NCBI GenBank assembly: GCA_937899415.1
Contig: CALBPI010000059.1
Location: forward strand, 79,992-143,991
Reading direction: 5' to 3'
Length of the DNA: 64,000 nt
DNA from: an uncultured Gammaproteobacteria bacterium
GTDB taxonomy: Bacteria; Pseudomonadota; Gammaproteobacteria; Steroidobacterales; Woeseiaceae
In this document: positions 14,147 through 21,573 of the stretch, piece after piece
How positions within the stretch are numbered: the first letter of the stretch is position 1
How the letters are laid out: each line of letters begins with the position of its first letter
Made by a program: the position numbers and the translations under genes
Notes under the pieces: model-generated
Seen by the model: the letters and a program-made list of their open reading frames with translations, nothing else
Told to the model about the DNA's origin: nothing
The model's database searches: none

Positions 14147-15323
14147 CCTGCTCGTCGTCGCGGGCACCGCGGCGGGCAGTGACTGGGAAGTCGACGCGAA
14201 AGTCGAACTCTCGGCGCGCTACTTCCTGCAGGAGACCGACGATCCGCGCCAGGACCAGTTCGCAGCTGACCTCTACGGACAGGTTGATGCCTTCCGCGAC
14301 TGGGACCAGGGCCGCCAACGGTTCGCCGTGTCGGTCAACGCGCGCGGCGATTCCGACGACGGCGAACGCAGCCGCTTCGATGTGCAGGAGCTGTATTGGC
14401 GTTATCGCTGGGCGCGCGCCGAAGTCGCCGTCGGCGTCGACCGCGTGTTCTGGGGCGTCACTGAGGCGCTGCACCTCGTCGACATCATTAACCAGACGGA
14501 CCTCGCGGCCAGCCCCGACACCGAAGACAAACTCGGACAGCCTATGTTGCGCCTTACGCTGCGGCCGCGCTGGGGCACGATCGACGCGTACGTGCTGCCG
14601 CGATTTCGCGAACGGCGGTTTCCGGGTACCGCAGGTCGACTGCGCGGCCCTGTCGAAATCGTGACGGATGCAGCCCGGTTCGAATCCGGCGATGGCCGTA
14701 GCCATGTCGACTTCGCGCTGCGCTACAGCCACTACCTGGGGCCCGTCGAGTTTGCGCTGTCGCAATTCACGGGCACAGCGCGCACACCCGCCTTCGAACT
14801 CATCGGCCTTGCACCGGTGCCGCAAATCGCGCCCGTTTACTTCCAGACCGACCAGACGGGGCTCGAACTGACCTACGTGCAGGGCAACTGGCTCTGGAAG
14901 CTCGAAGCCGTCTCGGCGCGCGACCCCGCGCAGCGCTACCACGCGGCCACCGGCGGCTTCGAGTACACGTGGTCGAGCGTGTTCGGCAACGCCGACCTCG
15001 GCCTGATCACCGAGTACCAGTACGACAGCCGCAACCCCGGCGAGGTGCTCGCGTTCGACAACGCGGGCCTCTTCAATGACGACTTTGTTGTGGGCGCGCG
15101 GCTTGGGCTCAACGACTTCGCGGGCAGCGAACTGTTGCTGCTCGCCACGCGCGACCGCGACAACGCTGGCCGAGTCGTTACCGTGGAGGCGTCGCGGCGA
15201 TTGGGTTCGCGGTGGCGGCTGGCGCTCGAGGGGCAGCATTTCTCAGCCGGCGATGAGGCCGACCTGCTGACGATCCTCGCGCGCGAGGACTACTGGCGAC
15301 TGTCGCTGACGCGTTACTTCTGA
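14124..15323 (+). CDS. Predicted outer membrane beta-barrel protein
   Basis: A 399-residue protein with a signal peptide (MRCATFASLLVVAGTAAG-S) and a mature part made of alternating amphipathic strands ending in an aromatic residue (WRLSLTRYF with a terminal Phe), the classic C-terminal signature for insertion by the BAM complex. The start ATG at 14124 lies inside the 3' end of the LolA-like gene (23-base overlap), which argues for translational coupling and joint function. The usual partner RND/MMPL permease is not in the window. Substrate or role unknown. The 3' end overlaps the convergent tpm gene by 10 bases. Confidence 0.75.
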   Translation: MRCATFASLLVVAGTAAGSDWEVDAKVELSARYFLQETDDPRQDQFAADLYGQVDAFRDWDQGRQRFAVSVNARGDSDDGERSRFDVQELYWRYRWARAEVAVGVDRVFWGVTEALHLVDIINQTDLAASPDTEDKLGQPMLRLTLRPRWGTIDAYVLPRFRERRFPGTAGRLRGPVEIVTDAARFESGDGRSHVDFALRYSHYLGPVEFALSQFTGTARTPAFELIGLAPVPQIAPVYFQTDQTGLELTYVQGNWLWKLEAVSARDPAQRYHAATGGFEYTWSSVFGNADLGLITEYQYDSRNPGEVLAFDNAGLFNDDFVVGARLGLNDFAGSELLLLATRDRDNAGRVVTVEASRRLGSRWRLALEGQHFSAGDEADLLTILAREDYWRLSLTRYF

Positions 15324-15979
15324 TCGGACCGAACGAGCTGCCAGGCGCACTCGCGCATGGCGGTGACGCCGCGCGAGCGAAACTTGGGCTCTTCGTCGAG
15401 AACATCCGTCTTCTGCAAGTCCGTGATCGCGAAGTCGGCCGCGAACAGCCTCTCGACCTCGTCGCTCATCACGGCGAATGGCGGTCCCGACATTTCCAGC
15501 TGCGCGTACTCGACGGTGACCAGCAACGTGCTACTGCCCGCGGGCAGCAGGGCCGCGAGTGTCGCTGCATAACGCCGGCGCGTCTCGGCGTCGAGCGCGA
15601 CCAGCGCCGCACGGTCGTAGCAGGTCGTGACGCCTTGAAGATGCTCTGTATGCAGTGCGAAGACGTCGCCGCAATACAAGCGAATGTTGCCGTGTTCGAG
15701 GTAGTCGATACCGGCTTCGCAGCCTGTCGTGGCCTCGAGCCCTGCTTCCTCGAAGAACGCCTCGACAGCGACACGGCTCAGCTCGATGCCGACGACGCGA
15801 TGCCCCTGCGCGGCAAGCCAGTGCATGTCGAGACTTTTGCCCGCAAGGGGCACGAATACCGTCGCGCCCGCCGCGACGCCGGCCGTCGGCCAGTGCGCCG
15901 CGAGCATGGGGTGGATGTCGGAGCGGTGGAAGCCGATGCGGTCGTCGCGCCAGCGCGCGTGCCAATCCGCGTCAGCCAC
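15314..15979 (-). CDS. tpm: Thiopurine S-methyltransferase
   Basis: SAM-dependent methyltransferase of the Tpm family (221 residues, usual length), which in bacteria is linked to detoxifying thiopurines and tellurite/selenium oxyanions. Family features are the N-terminal WHARWRDDRIGFHRSDIHPML, the SAM-binding VFVPLAGKSLDMHWLAAQGHRVVGIELS, and CYDRAALVAL. It starts with GTG, which shares one base with the TAG stop of the preceding DUF427 gene (TAGTG), indicating coupled translation in a three-gene minus-strand operon. Confidence 0.95.
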   Translation of the reverse strand: MADADWHARWRDDRIGFHRSDIHPMLAAHWPTAGVAAGATVFVPLAGKSLDMHWLAAQGHRVVGIELSRVAVEAFFEEAGLEATTGCEAGIDYLEHGNIRLYCGDVFALHTEHLQGVTTCYDRAALVALDAETRRRYAATLAALLPAGSSTLLVTVEYAQLEMSGPPFAVMSDEVERLFAADFAITDLQKTDVLDEEPKFRSRGVTAMRECAWQLVRSDQK

Positions 15980-16536
15980 TACCAGTGCCCCGTGCCGGGC
16001 GCGCCTTTGATCGGGCCCGTAAGCTCGGGCGTGACCCAGCCACCGTAGAATCCGCCGGGCTGCGGTGTCACCCGATACTCACCCACCCAGCAGGCGTCGA
16101 CGCGCTGCGGCATGAAGGCAATCCAGCCCGCGATGCGATCGAACTCGGGGTAGGGCTTCGGGTAGCACCACGCCGCAGCCGCCGAACGCGCACCACCAAC
16201 CACCACATCGAAGTACGCGGCCTCGCCCTTCCACTCGCAGTGGCTCGACTGGTTCAGGGGCAAGAGCAGGTCCATGTCGACATCGTCGGTGGGCAGGTAG
16301 TAGGTCGGCGCGCTGGCCGTTTCGCACACACGCTGCGCACGCAGCGAATCGGCAATCTGTGCGCCCGCGTGCTCGACGCGAATACGCCGGGACACTGTCT
16401 CCAGGCGCGGTGGTCGCGGGTAGTCCCAGACCGATTCCTGGCCCGGACCGGGCACCTCGATGTGGTCGGGACGCGGAGACCGTTCCCAGGCGCGCCGTGC
16501 GGCCAGGATCCAGTCAGGTGCTCGGCGATCAGGCAT
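15979..16536 (-). CDS. DUF427 domain protein
   Basis: A 185-residue cytoplasmic protein matching the DUF427 family, with the typical SSHCEWKGEAAYFDVVVG strand-turn-strand and the AWCYPKPYPEFDRIAGWIAFMP segment; the family forms a small beta-tent fold and has no firm function. The ATG at 16536 begins MPDRRAPDW; the open frame extends further upstream to 16845 but that part is antisense-like and overlaps the upstream gene in another frame. It sits between a membrane protein gene (8-base overlap) and tpm (1-base overlap). Confidence 0.88.
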   Translation of the reverse strand: MPDRRAPDWILAARRAWERSPRPDHIEVPGPGQESVWDYPRPPRLETVSRRIRVEHAGAQIADSLRAQRVCETASAPTYYLPTDDVDMDLLLPLNQSSHCEWKGEAAYFDVVVGGARSAAAAWCYPKPYPEFDRIAGWIAFMPQRVDACWVGEYRVTPQPGGFYGGWVTPELTGPIKGAPGTGHW

Positions 16537-16990
16537 CCGTTTTGTCGGTGTCGGCGGGCGCGTTCTTGCCGTTCTTGCCGCGCGCACCGCGCAGTCCCAA
16601 CGCGCGTTCAATTCGATCACGCGCCGCCTCGAACCGCTCGCCCTGCGCTTCGCGCCGCACGTAGCTTTCAACGTCGCTGACGAGACTGTCGAGATCGGGA
16701 TCGTCGTGGTCGTCGTCGCGGCCCAGACGATCGGCAGCACCGAACAGGTTGATGGCCTTCTCGGTGCGCCGGCCGAAGGCAACGACCTCGTAGAACTCGC
16801 TGCCTGACTTCGCGCCGGGCTTGAAGAGGCTGATCCCCGTCGCAATTAACGAGACCGGTATGAGGATGAAGTCGCGCAGTCCGTCAACGATGAGCTTGAT
16901 CTGGAACACGATCGCATCGCGCACCATCTCGCTCTTGGTGACGTCAACTGTGGCTTCTTCGGCTGTGGCATTTTCGACGGAATCAGACAT
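16529..16990 (-). CDS. Conserved hypothetical membrane-associated protein
   Basis: A 153-residue protein that I do not assign to a named family. It has an acidic N-terminus, one hydrophobic stretch (about residues 37-55, LRDFILIPVSLIATGISLF), and a charged C-terminal half with helical, coiled-coil-like character (YVRREAQGERFEAARDRIERALGL). The ATG at 16990 lacks a good ribosome-binding site, so the start is uncertain; upstream codons run to 17098 with no better context. It is first in the operon with DUF427 and tpm and diverges from hemH across about 70 bases. Confidence 0.65.
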   Translation of the reverse strand: MSDSVENATAEEATVDVTKSEMVRDAIVFQIKLIVDGLRDFILIPVSLIATGISLFKPGAKSGSEFYEVVAFGRRTEKAINLFGAADRLGRDDDHDDPDLDSLVSDVESYVRREAQGERFEAARDRIERALGLRGARGKNGKNAPADTDKTDA

Positions 16991-17062
16991 GGGGGGTGCT
17001 TGCTGGCCTGTCGTGGATGTCACTGATACTGTAACGAATTCTTTGGGCAGACAGTAACAGCG

Positions 17063-18169
17063 ATGGCGCGCTATTCCGGCGATGCAGACTTCGACCACGG
17101 CAAGCCCCAGACGATTGGGCTGCTTGTGGTCAATCTCGGCACACCTGACGATCCTTCGACAGGTGCTGTACGCCGCTACCTGAAACAGTTTCTCTGGGAC
17201 CCGCGCGTCGTCGAGCAGCCGCGCTGGCTCTGGTGGCTGATCCTCAACCTGATCATCTTGCGTATTCGGCCGTCTCGCTCAGCCGCGGCTTACCAGAAAA
17301 TCTGGACCGATAAAGGCTCACCGCTGTTGCTCTACAGCCAGTCGATTGCCGACAAGGTGGGCGCCGCTTTGGCTGAAGCCACGGGCAGCCCCGTTGTGAC
17401 CGAGCTCGGCATGTCTTACGGCTCGCCGTCGATACCCGACGCAATTGAGCGGCTGCGTGCCAAGAATGCGCGCCGACTCGTCGTGCTGCCGCTCTACCCG
17501 CAGTACTCGGCTACGACCACGGCCACGGTGTTCGACCAGGTGACCGAAACGCTGCGTCGTCAGCGTTGGGTACCCGAGCTGCGGTTCATCAATCAGTACC
17601 ATGACCGCCCGCGCTTCATCACGGCACTGGCCGACAGCGTGCGCGCGCACTGGCAGGAACACGGCCGCGGCGAGCGTCTTCTGTTTTCGTTCCACGGTAT
17701 CCCGCAGCGCTACTTCCGCGCCGGCGACCCCTACCACTGCCAGTGCCAGAAAACGGCGCGACTCGTTGCCGACGCACTGAGCCTCGAGAAGGGCAGCTGG
17801 CAGGTCAGCTTCCAGTCCCGCGTCGGCCGCGAACCCTGGCTCATGCCCTACACCGACTACACGCTCGAAGACTGGGGCGCCGAGAAGCTCGGCAATGTGG
17901 ACGTGATCTGCCCAGGCTTTGCCGCAGACTGTCTCGAGACGCTCGAGGAGATTGCGCTCGAGAATGGCGAAGCCTTTGTCGAGGCCGGCGGCGGCGCGCT
18001 TCGATACATCCCCTCACTCAACGACGGTGACGACCAGGTCGCCACCTTGTCAGACCTTGTGCTTGAGCAAACGGCCGGTTGGCATGACGCCTTGAAAACC
18101 GACAACGCGCAGATCGGCGACAGTGCTCGCCGTGCCGAGGCGCTGGAGCAACACGCGGCGGCATCATGA
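17063..18169 (+). CDS. hemH: Ferrochelatase
   Basis: Inserts Fe2+ into protoporphyrin IX, the last step of protoheme synthesis. The 368-residue protein starts with GLLVVNLGTPDDP, the family's N-terminal signature, and has the metal-binding/catalytic His211 in LFSFHGIPQRY and the acidic pair in CLETLEEI. A CxC segment (DPYHCQCQKTARLV) after the His is typical of gammaproteobacterial HemH. The stop overlaps the start of the following VOC gene in ATGA, so the two are translationally coupled. hemF and hemB lie elsewhere in the window, so heme genes are scattered. Confidence 0.97.
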   Translation: MARYSGDADFDHGKPQTIGLLVVNLGTPDDPSTGAVRRYLKQFLWDPRVVEQPRWLWWLILNLIILRIRPSRSAAAYQKIWTDKGSPLLLYSQSIADKVGAALAEATGSPVVTELGMSYGSPSIPDAIERLRAKNARRLVVLPLYPQYSATTTATVFDQVTETLRRQRWVPELRFINQYHDRPRFITALADSVRAHWQEHGRGERLLFSFHGIPQRYFRAGDPYHCQCQKTARLVADALSLEKGSWQVSFQSRVGREPWLMPYTDYTLEDWGAEKLGNVDVICPGFAADCLETLEEIALENGEAFVEAGGGALRYIPSLNDGDDQVATLSDLVLEQTAGWHDALKTDNAQIGDSARRAEALEQHAAAS

Positions 18170-18879
18170 GCGCCCGGTTTCTCGAGATCAGTGTCACGTC
18201 TCATGATCTCCCTGCGTCACTGAACTTCTACCGGTCCCTGGGCTTCACCGAGCTCACGACGGCCGATACCTGGCCGCACCCCTATGCCGTCGTCACCGAC
18301 GGCCAGGTCACGATTGGCCTGCACGGGCACGCCTTCGAAGCGCCGCGTATCGCGCTGTCCCTGCCCGACCTGCAGCGCACCGCGCTCCAGCTTGGTGACA
18401 ACCCCAGGCTGCAGTCGATGCGCATCGATCCCGAGAGCTTTCACGAGGTGCTACTCGCTGACGAGGACCACCACGCGCTCTGGCTGCTTGAGGCGCGCAC
18501 CTACTCGCCCGCAAGCGAAACGCCCCCGCGCTCACAGCTGGGTTCCGTGCTCGAGTGGACCCTGCCGGTGCGCGACGCGCTGGCCAGTGCACAATTCTGG
18601 GCGCCCTACTCCAATGCCTCGCTGGCCGTCATTGAGCGCCCGAGCATGCATATGCGCCTGGCCATCGACAGCCTGCCGGTCGGCCTGTCCGAGCAGGCGC
18701 GCGGGCGCGACCCCATGTTGTCCTGGCGTGTCGATGACCTCGCAACGCTGGGCGTCACACTCAACCGCATCGGCCACCCGCTGCAACGCTGCGGCATCGG
18801 CATCGACGGCTGCTACGGGCTCGTCACCACGCCCGAGGGATTGGGGTTCTCTGTCTTCGGCGTGGACTTCGCTGACTAG
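18166..18879 (+). CDS. Glyoxalase/VOC superfamily protein, two modules
   Basis: A 237-residue protein built of two vicinal-oxygen-chelate modules: residues about 1-115 (FLEISVTSHDLPASLNFYRSLGFTEL through HHALWLLEA) and about 125-235 (VLEWTLPVRDALASAQFWAPY through GLGFSVFGVDF). VOC proteins bind a metal and act on diverse substrates as lyases, dioxygenases or resistance proteins. The second module seems to have lost some usual metal ligands, so catalytic activity is uncertain. The 4-base ATGA overlap with hemH suggests a linked need, but I cannot say which. Confidence 0.85.
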   Translation: MSARFLEISVTSHDLPASLNFYRSLGFTELTTADTWPHPYAVVTDGQVTIGLHGHAFEAPRIALSLPDLQRTALQLGDNPRLQSMRIDPESFHEVLLADEDHHALWLLEARTYSPASETPPRSQLGSVLEWTLPVRDALASAQFWAPYSNASLAVIERPSMHMRLAIDSLPVGLSEQARGRDPMLSWRVDDLATLGVTLNRIGHPLQRCGIGIDGCYGLVTTPEGLGFSVFGVDFAD

Positions 18880-18894
18880 CGACGCGCCTGAAAC

Positions 18895-19575
18895 CTAAGG
18901 CGCGCCCAGCTTCTTTTCGTAAAACGAGACGTTCGAGAGGTAAGCGTCGACGACAGCCTCATCCGCCTGCACCGTGATTTGCGCCTGAATGCCTGACACG
19001 GGCAGGAGCGTCGCCAAGTCTTCGAGTGTCGGGTGGAAATCACCACCTTCCTCGAGCGTGAAGCGGATAAGGCAGTTGCCGCTGCGACAATCGATGAGCG
19101 CGGGCTCGATCTCAACGCCCGCACCGGCCAGCTGCGCCATAGCACCCGTCATGCGCTGTTCCATATCGGAACGCCAGGCCGGATCCACGGCTTCAGACGA
19201 AAACTTCTGATACGTCGCCAGGCGCTCGGCCTCGGTGACCGTTCGCGTGGTGTTCCTGTTGGGGTCGGCCATTACGGCGCGCGCGATCATCGCCTCCTCC
19301 CACTGGCGCAGTCCCTGCTTGGCAAGCGCATCGGTGTCGACCGAGCAATCGGTACCCTGCCCGCAATCGTCGCTGACCATGGCGCGCTCGGCCGCCGCAA
19401 CGGAGGCCTCGAGAGCGGGAACCTCGTCGGGAATGGCACTCGCCGGTGCTTCGGTCGCCGCCGACGGCACCCGTATTTCCGCCGGAGGTGCCTGGGGTGT
19501 CGCTAGAAACACGCGGTACAACAGGCCGCCGACAATGACGCCCAGAAAGAACGGCAGCGCACGAGCGAGCGTCAC
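18895..19575 (-). CDS. Hypothetical N-terminally anchored periplasmic protein
   Basis: A 226-residue protein with one N-terminal membrane segment (residues about 5-24, LPFFLGVIVGGLLYRVFLA), a proline/alanine-rich spacer, and a soluble domain with two probable disulfide pairs (CGQGTDC and CRSGNC). The CRSGNCLIRFT part recalls a small alpha/beta module seen in other uncharacterised gammaproteobacterial exported proteins. Start GTG overlaps the stop of the upstream exonuclease gene (GTGA). I do not recognise a function. Confidence 0.65.
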   Translation of the reverse strand: MTLARALPFFLGVIVGGLLYRVFLATPQAPPAEIRVPSAATEAPASAIPDEVPALEASVAAAERAMVSDDCGQGTDCSVDTDALAKQGLRQWEEAMIARAVMADPNRNTTRTVTEAERLATYQKFSSEAVDPAWRSDMEQRMTGAMAQLAGAGVEIEPALIDCRSGNCLIRFTLEEGGDFHPTLEDLATLLPVSGIQAQITVQADEAVVDAYLSNVSFYEKKLGAP

Positions 19576-20468
19576 GCGTCAACGCCCACAAGATCGCAGA
19601 GCCGCTCGCCCTGCCGCCGGAATGACGGCCCGAAGCCGGCTTCATCGCACAGATGATTCAGCGCACCAAGGTCGGGCGCGCGCCGGTGCAGGTCCGTGGC
19701 ATCGAAGTCGAGTGGCACGTCGGTCGGGATGCGTGTGAGCTCGCGTGAAATCATGGCGATGTCGCGGTGCGTCTCGAGCTTCTCGCCGAGCTTCGCAGCA
19801 CCACGCACGTTGACCTCGGCCACCTGGTCGAGGTTCGCATAAACGACATCAAGACTGCCAAAGTGGTTGAGCAGCGCAGCCGCCGTCTTGCGACCCACCC
19901 CCGGCACGCCCGGAATGTTGTCGACGGCGTCGCCCGCGAGCGCCAGCAGGTCGGCGATTTGTTCAGGAAACACGCCGAAGGCACCGGGGATGTCGTCGTA
20001 GCCGAGTTTCTTGTTGCCTGCGAAATCCCAGAACGTATCGACGGGCGTCAAGAGCTGCATGAGGTCCTTGTCGCGGCTCACGATCGTGCAGGGCACACCG
20101 TGGCTGCGCGCGTCGACCGCGAGCGTGCCAATGATGTCATCGGCCTCATACAGGTCGCTGGCGGCTTCGCGCAGCCCCAGCGCGCGTGCCATGCGCCGGC
20201 ACTGCTTGAACTGGCGGTCGAGCTCGGGTGGTGCCGGGTCGCGATTGGCCTTGTAGTCGGGGTAGATTTCGTTGCGGTAGGAACTCGCGAGGCTTTCATC
20301 GAAGGCCACGGCGATCTGGTCCGGCGACACGTACTCCAGGAAGTCCGCGAGAAAGCGCGTGAAGCCGTAAAGCGCATTGGTCGGGTTGCCGTCGCCGTCC
20401 GTCATGTCGTCGGGCACCGAGAACCACGCGCGGAACACGTAGACGCTGGCGTCTATGAGGTAAACCAT
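19572..20468 (-). CDS. Stand-alone 5'-3' exonuclease (FEN/PolI N-domain family)
   Basis: A 298-residue member of the 5' nuclease family related to the N-terminal domain of DNA polymerase I and to ExoIX/Xni. It retains acidic metal-binding residues: the N-terminal YLIDASVYVFRAWF, the AFDES and YEADDIIGTLA motifs, SRDKDLMQLL, and the helix-hairpin-helix VPGVGRKTAAALL with the preceding GDAVDNIPG. Unlike E. coli Xni, which is shortened at its N-terminus, this copy keeps the first Asp-containing strand, so all metal sites look intact. It follows the HNH gene by 23 bases and overlaps the next gene by 4. Confidence 0.92.
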   Translation of the reverse strand: MVYLIDASVYVFRAWFSVPDDMTDGDGNPTNALYGFTRFLADFLEYVSPDQIAVAFDESLASSYRNEIYPDYKANRDPAPPELDRQFKQCRRMARALGLREAASDLYEADDIIGTLAVDARSHGVPCTIVSRDKDLMQLLTPVDTFWDFAGNKKLGYDDIPGAFGVFPEQIADLLALAGDAVDNIPGVPGVGRKTAAALLNHFGSLDVVYANLDQVAEVNVRGAAKLGEKLETHRDIAMISRELTRIPTDVPLDFDATDLHRRAPDLGALNHLCDEAGFGPSFRRQGERLCDLVGVDA

Positions 20469-20491
20469 GCCCCGAATTCTAACAGCGCGTG

Positions 20492-21139
20492 CTAGCAGAG
20501 GTCGGCAGCCGTTGCGGCGGTGTTGCTCTCGAGGTGGATGCGCAGGCGTTTGTGCAACGGGCTCTTTCGCGGGAAGTGTGCGAGCAGGTATTCCATCTGG
20601 TCGGCGAGCACGCGACGACCTTTGAGGTAGATGTATTCGGCGTAGGTGGGTGTGAACGGCACGGCGATGAGCTCCATGCCGGCCTGCTCGGGCGTTCTGC
20701 CGCCCTTGTGGTTATTGCAGCGTCGACATGCCGTTGCAACGTTGGTCCAGCGGTCCTCACCCTGCTGCGAGATCGGTGTGATGTGATCGCGCGTGAGCTC
20801 CGAGTTCAAAAAGCGGTTGCCGCAGTAGAGACAGATATTGGCGTCACGCTTGAACAGCGTGCGGTTGTTCAGGGGTGGCACGTAGGCGTCGCGCAGTTCG
20901 GCGAGGCCCTGGTGGGTGCCGTGGGTGGCGATGATCGAGTTGACCTCGATGACGCTGCGCAGACCGGTTAGCGCGCTGTAGCCGCCACGAACGCGAAACA
21001 GCGGCGTGCCGCACGCATAAGCGACTTGCTCAGCGTGATAGAGACGGACAGCTTCGCGGTAGTCGATCCACTCGAGTGGCATGCCCGCGACATCCGTTCG
21101 GAGTACTTGTTGGGAAATCCGAACGCCCAGGTCAACCAT
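20492..21139 (-). CDS. HNH endonuclease
   Basis: A 215-residue protein with a C-terminal HNH nuclease domain: zinc-binding Cys103/Cys106 (CLYCG), the catalytic DH at 118-119 in LTRDHITPISQQG, Asn133 in WTNVATACRRCNNHKGG, and Cys138/Cys141. The N-terminal 90 residues (VLRTDVAGMPLEWIDYREAVRLYHAEQVAYACG) are conserved in a widespread proteobacterial group of unknown biological role. A GGGGGA stretch precedes the ATG. It heads a minus-strand operon with the 5'-3' exonuclease and an anchored protein. Confidence 0.92.
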   Translation of the reverse strand: MVDLGVRISQQVLRTDVAGMPLEWIDYREAVRLYHAEQVAYACGTPLFRVRGGYSALTGLRSVIEVNSIIATHGTHQGLAELRDAYVPPLNNRTLFKRDANICLYCGNRFLNSELTRDHITPISQQGEDRWTNVATACRRCNNHKGGRTPEQAGMELIAVPFTPTYAEYIYLKGRRVLADQMEYLLAHFPRKSPLHKRLRIHLESNTAATAADLC

Positions 21140-21348
21140 GCAGTCCCCCGTTTATGCTGCGGATCGCGGCGACCCGCTGTCGGTCGAAATCTTGCAGAAC
21201 GCGGACCGAAAATCAACGCCTTGCAAGTGCGCCACCGGGACCGGCATGATTACCGGCCCGCGAGCCCGGTTCGGCGCACGTTGTGGAAGGTCTCCGGTCC
21301 CTTCGATCTCCACCCTGGCTGAGGGCTACGCCCCGCTGTCAGCAGCAC

Positions 21349-21357
21349 TTATACACA
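21349..21357 (+). promoter_or_regulatory. DnaA-box-like 9-mer TTATACACA
   Basis: Exact match to the TTATNCACA consensus for DnaA binding. It lies 16 bases before the CRP-type palindrome and about 80 bases before the priA -10 element. Confidence 0.4.
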
Positions 21358-21373
21358 CCGAGGATCACGGTGT

Positions 21374-21389
21374 TGTGACAAGCGTCACA
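21374..21389. promoter_or_regulatory. Perfect CRP/Vfr-type palindrome
   Basis: TGTGA-N6-TCACA with perfect arms, the core consensus for the cAMP receptor protein; the inverted repeat even extends one base inwards (TGTGAC/GTCACA). Its centre is about 60 bases upstream of the start predicted from the TATAAT at 21429, the distance of class I CRP-activated promoters. FNR-like relatives use a different core, so CRP/Vfr is the best guess. Confidence 0.5.
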
Positions 21390-21428
21390 GCGCCCCGCCC
21401 GCTACGATAATGCGTGTAAGCCTCTGTT

Positions 21429-21434
21429 TATAAT
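21429..21434 (+). promoter_or_regulatory. Consensus -10 element (TATAAT), likely priA promoter
   Basis: A perfect TATAAT with no recognisable -35 hexamer 16-18 bases upstream, as in activator-dependent promoters. Transcription would begin near 21441 and give a leader of about 130 bases to the preferred priA start. Confidence 0.5.
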
Positions 21435-21513
21435 AGAGATTCAGGGCCCCGGCTTCGATAATGCACTGCAAGCGGTCCGTTGGACGTGCAAAATGACCGG
21501 CCGCGCGTCGAAA

Positions 21514-21534
21514 TAATCCACAAACTTATCCACA
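21514..21534 (+). promoter_or_regulatory. Two DnaA-box-like 9-mers just before priA
   Basis: TAATCCACA (21514-21522, one mismatch) and TTATCCACA (21526-21534, exact strong-box sequence) lie in the same orientation, 12 bases apart. They fall inside the predicted priA leader, so bound DnaA could block or adjust priA transcription. Confidence 0.4.
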
Positions 21535-21573
21535 GCCGTGCCGCAAACCGCACAAAAACAAAGAGATACCGAT

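Larger units (their letters stand above)
21140..21573. other. Regulatory intergenic region between the HNH gene and priA
   Basis: This 434-base divergent gap has no evident gene. Its right half is noticeably AT-richer and holds three DnaA-box-like 9-mers, a perfect CRP-type palindrome and a consensus -10 hexamer, each listed separately. The left half (21140-21340) is GC-rich and shows nothing I recognise beyond the HNH ribosome-binding site. Confidence 0.6.

Noticed and set aside
14677..14687. GGTTCGAATCC, a tRNA T-loop-like string
   Set aside because: It lies within the beta-barrel coding sequence (ARFESG) and no acceptor stem, anticodon arm or D-arm surrounds it.
21340..21540. Chromosomal replication origin
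   Set aside because: DnaA-box-like sites occur, but dnaA/dnaN/gyrB or gidA/rnpA are absent and there is no long AT-rich unwinding region.
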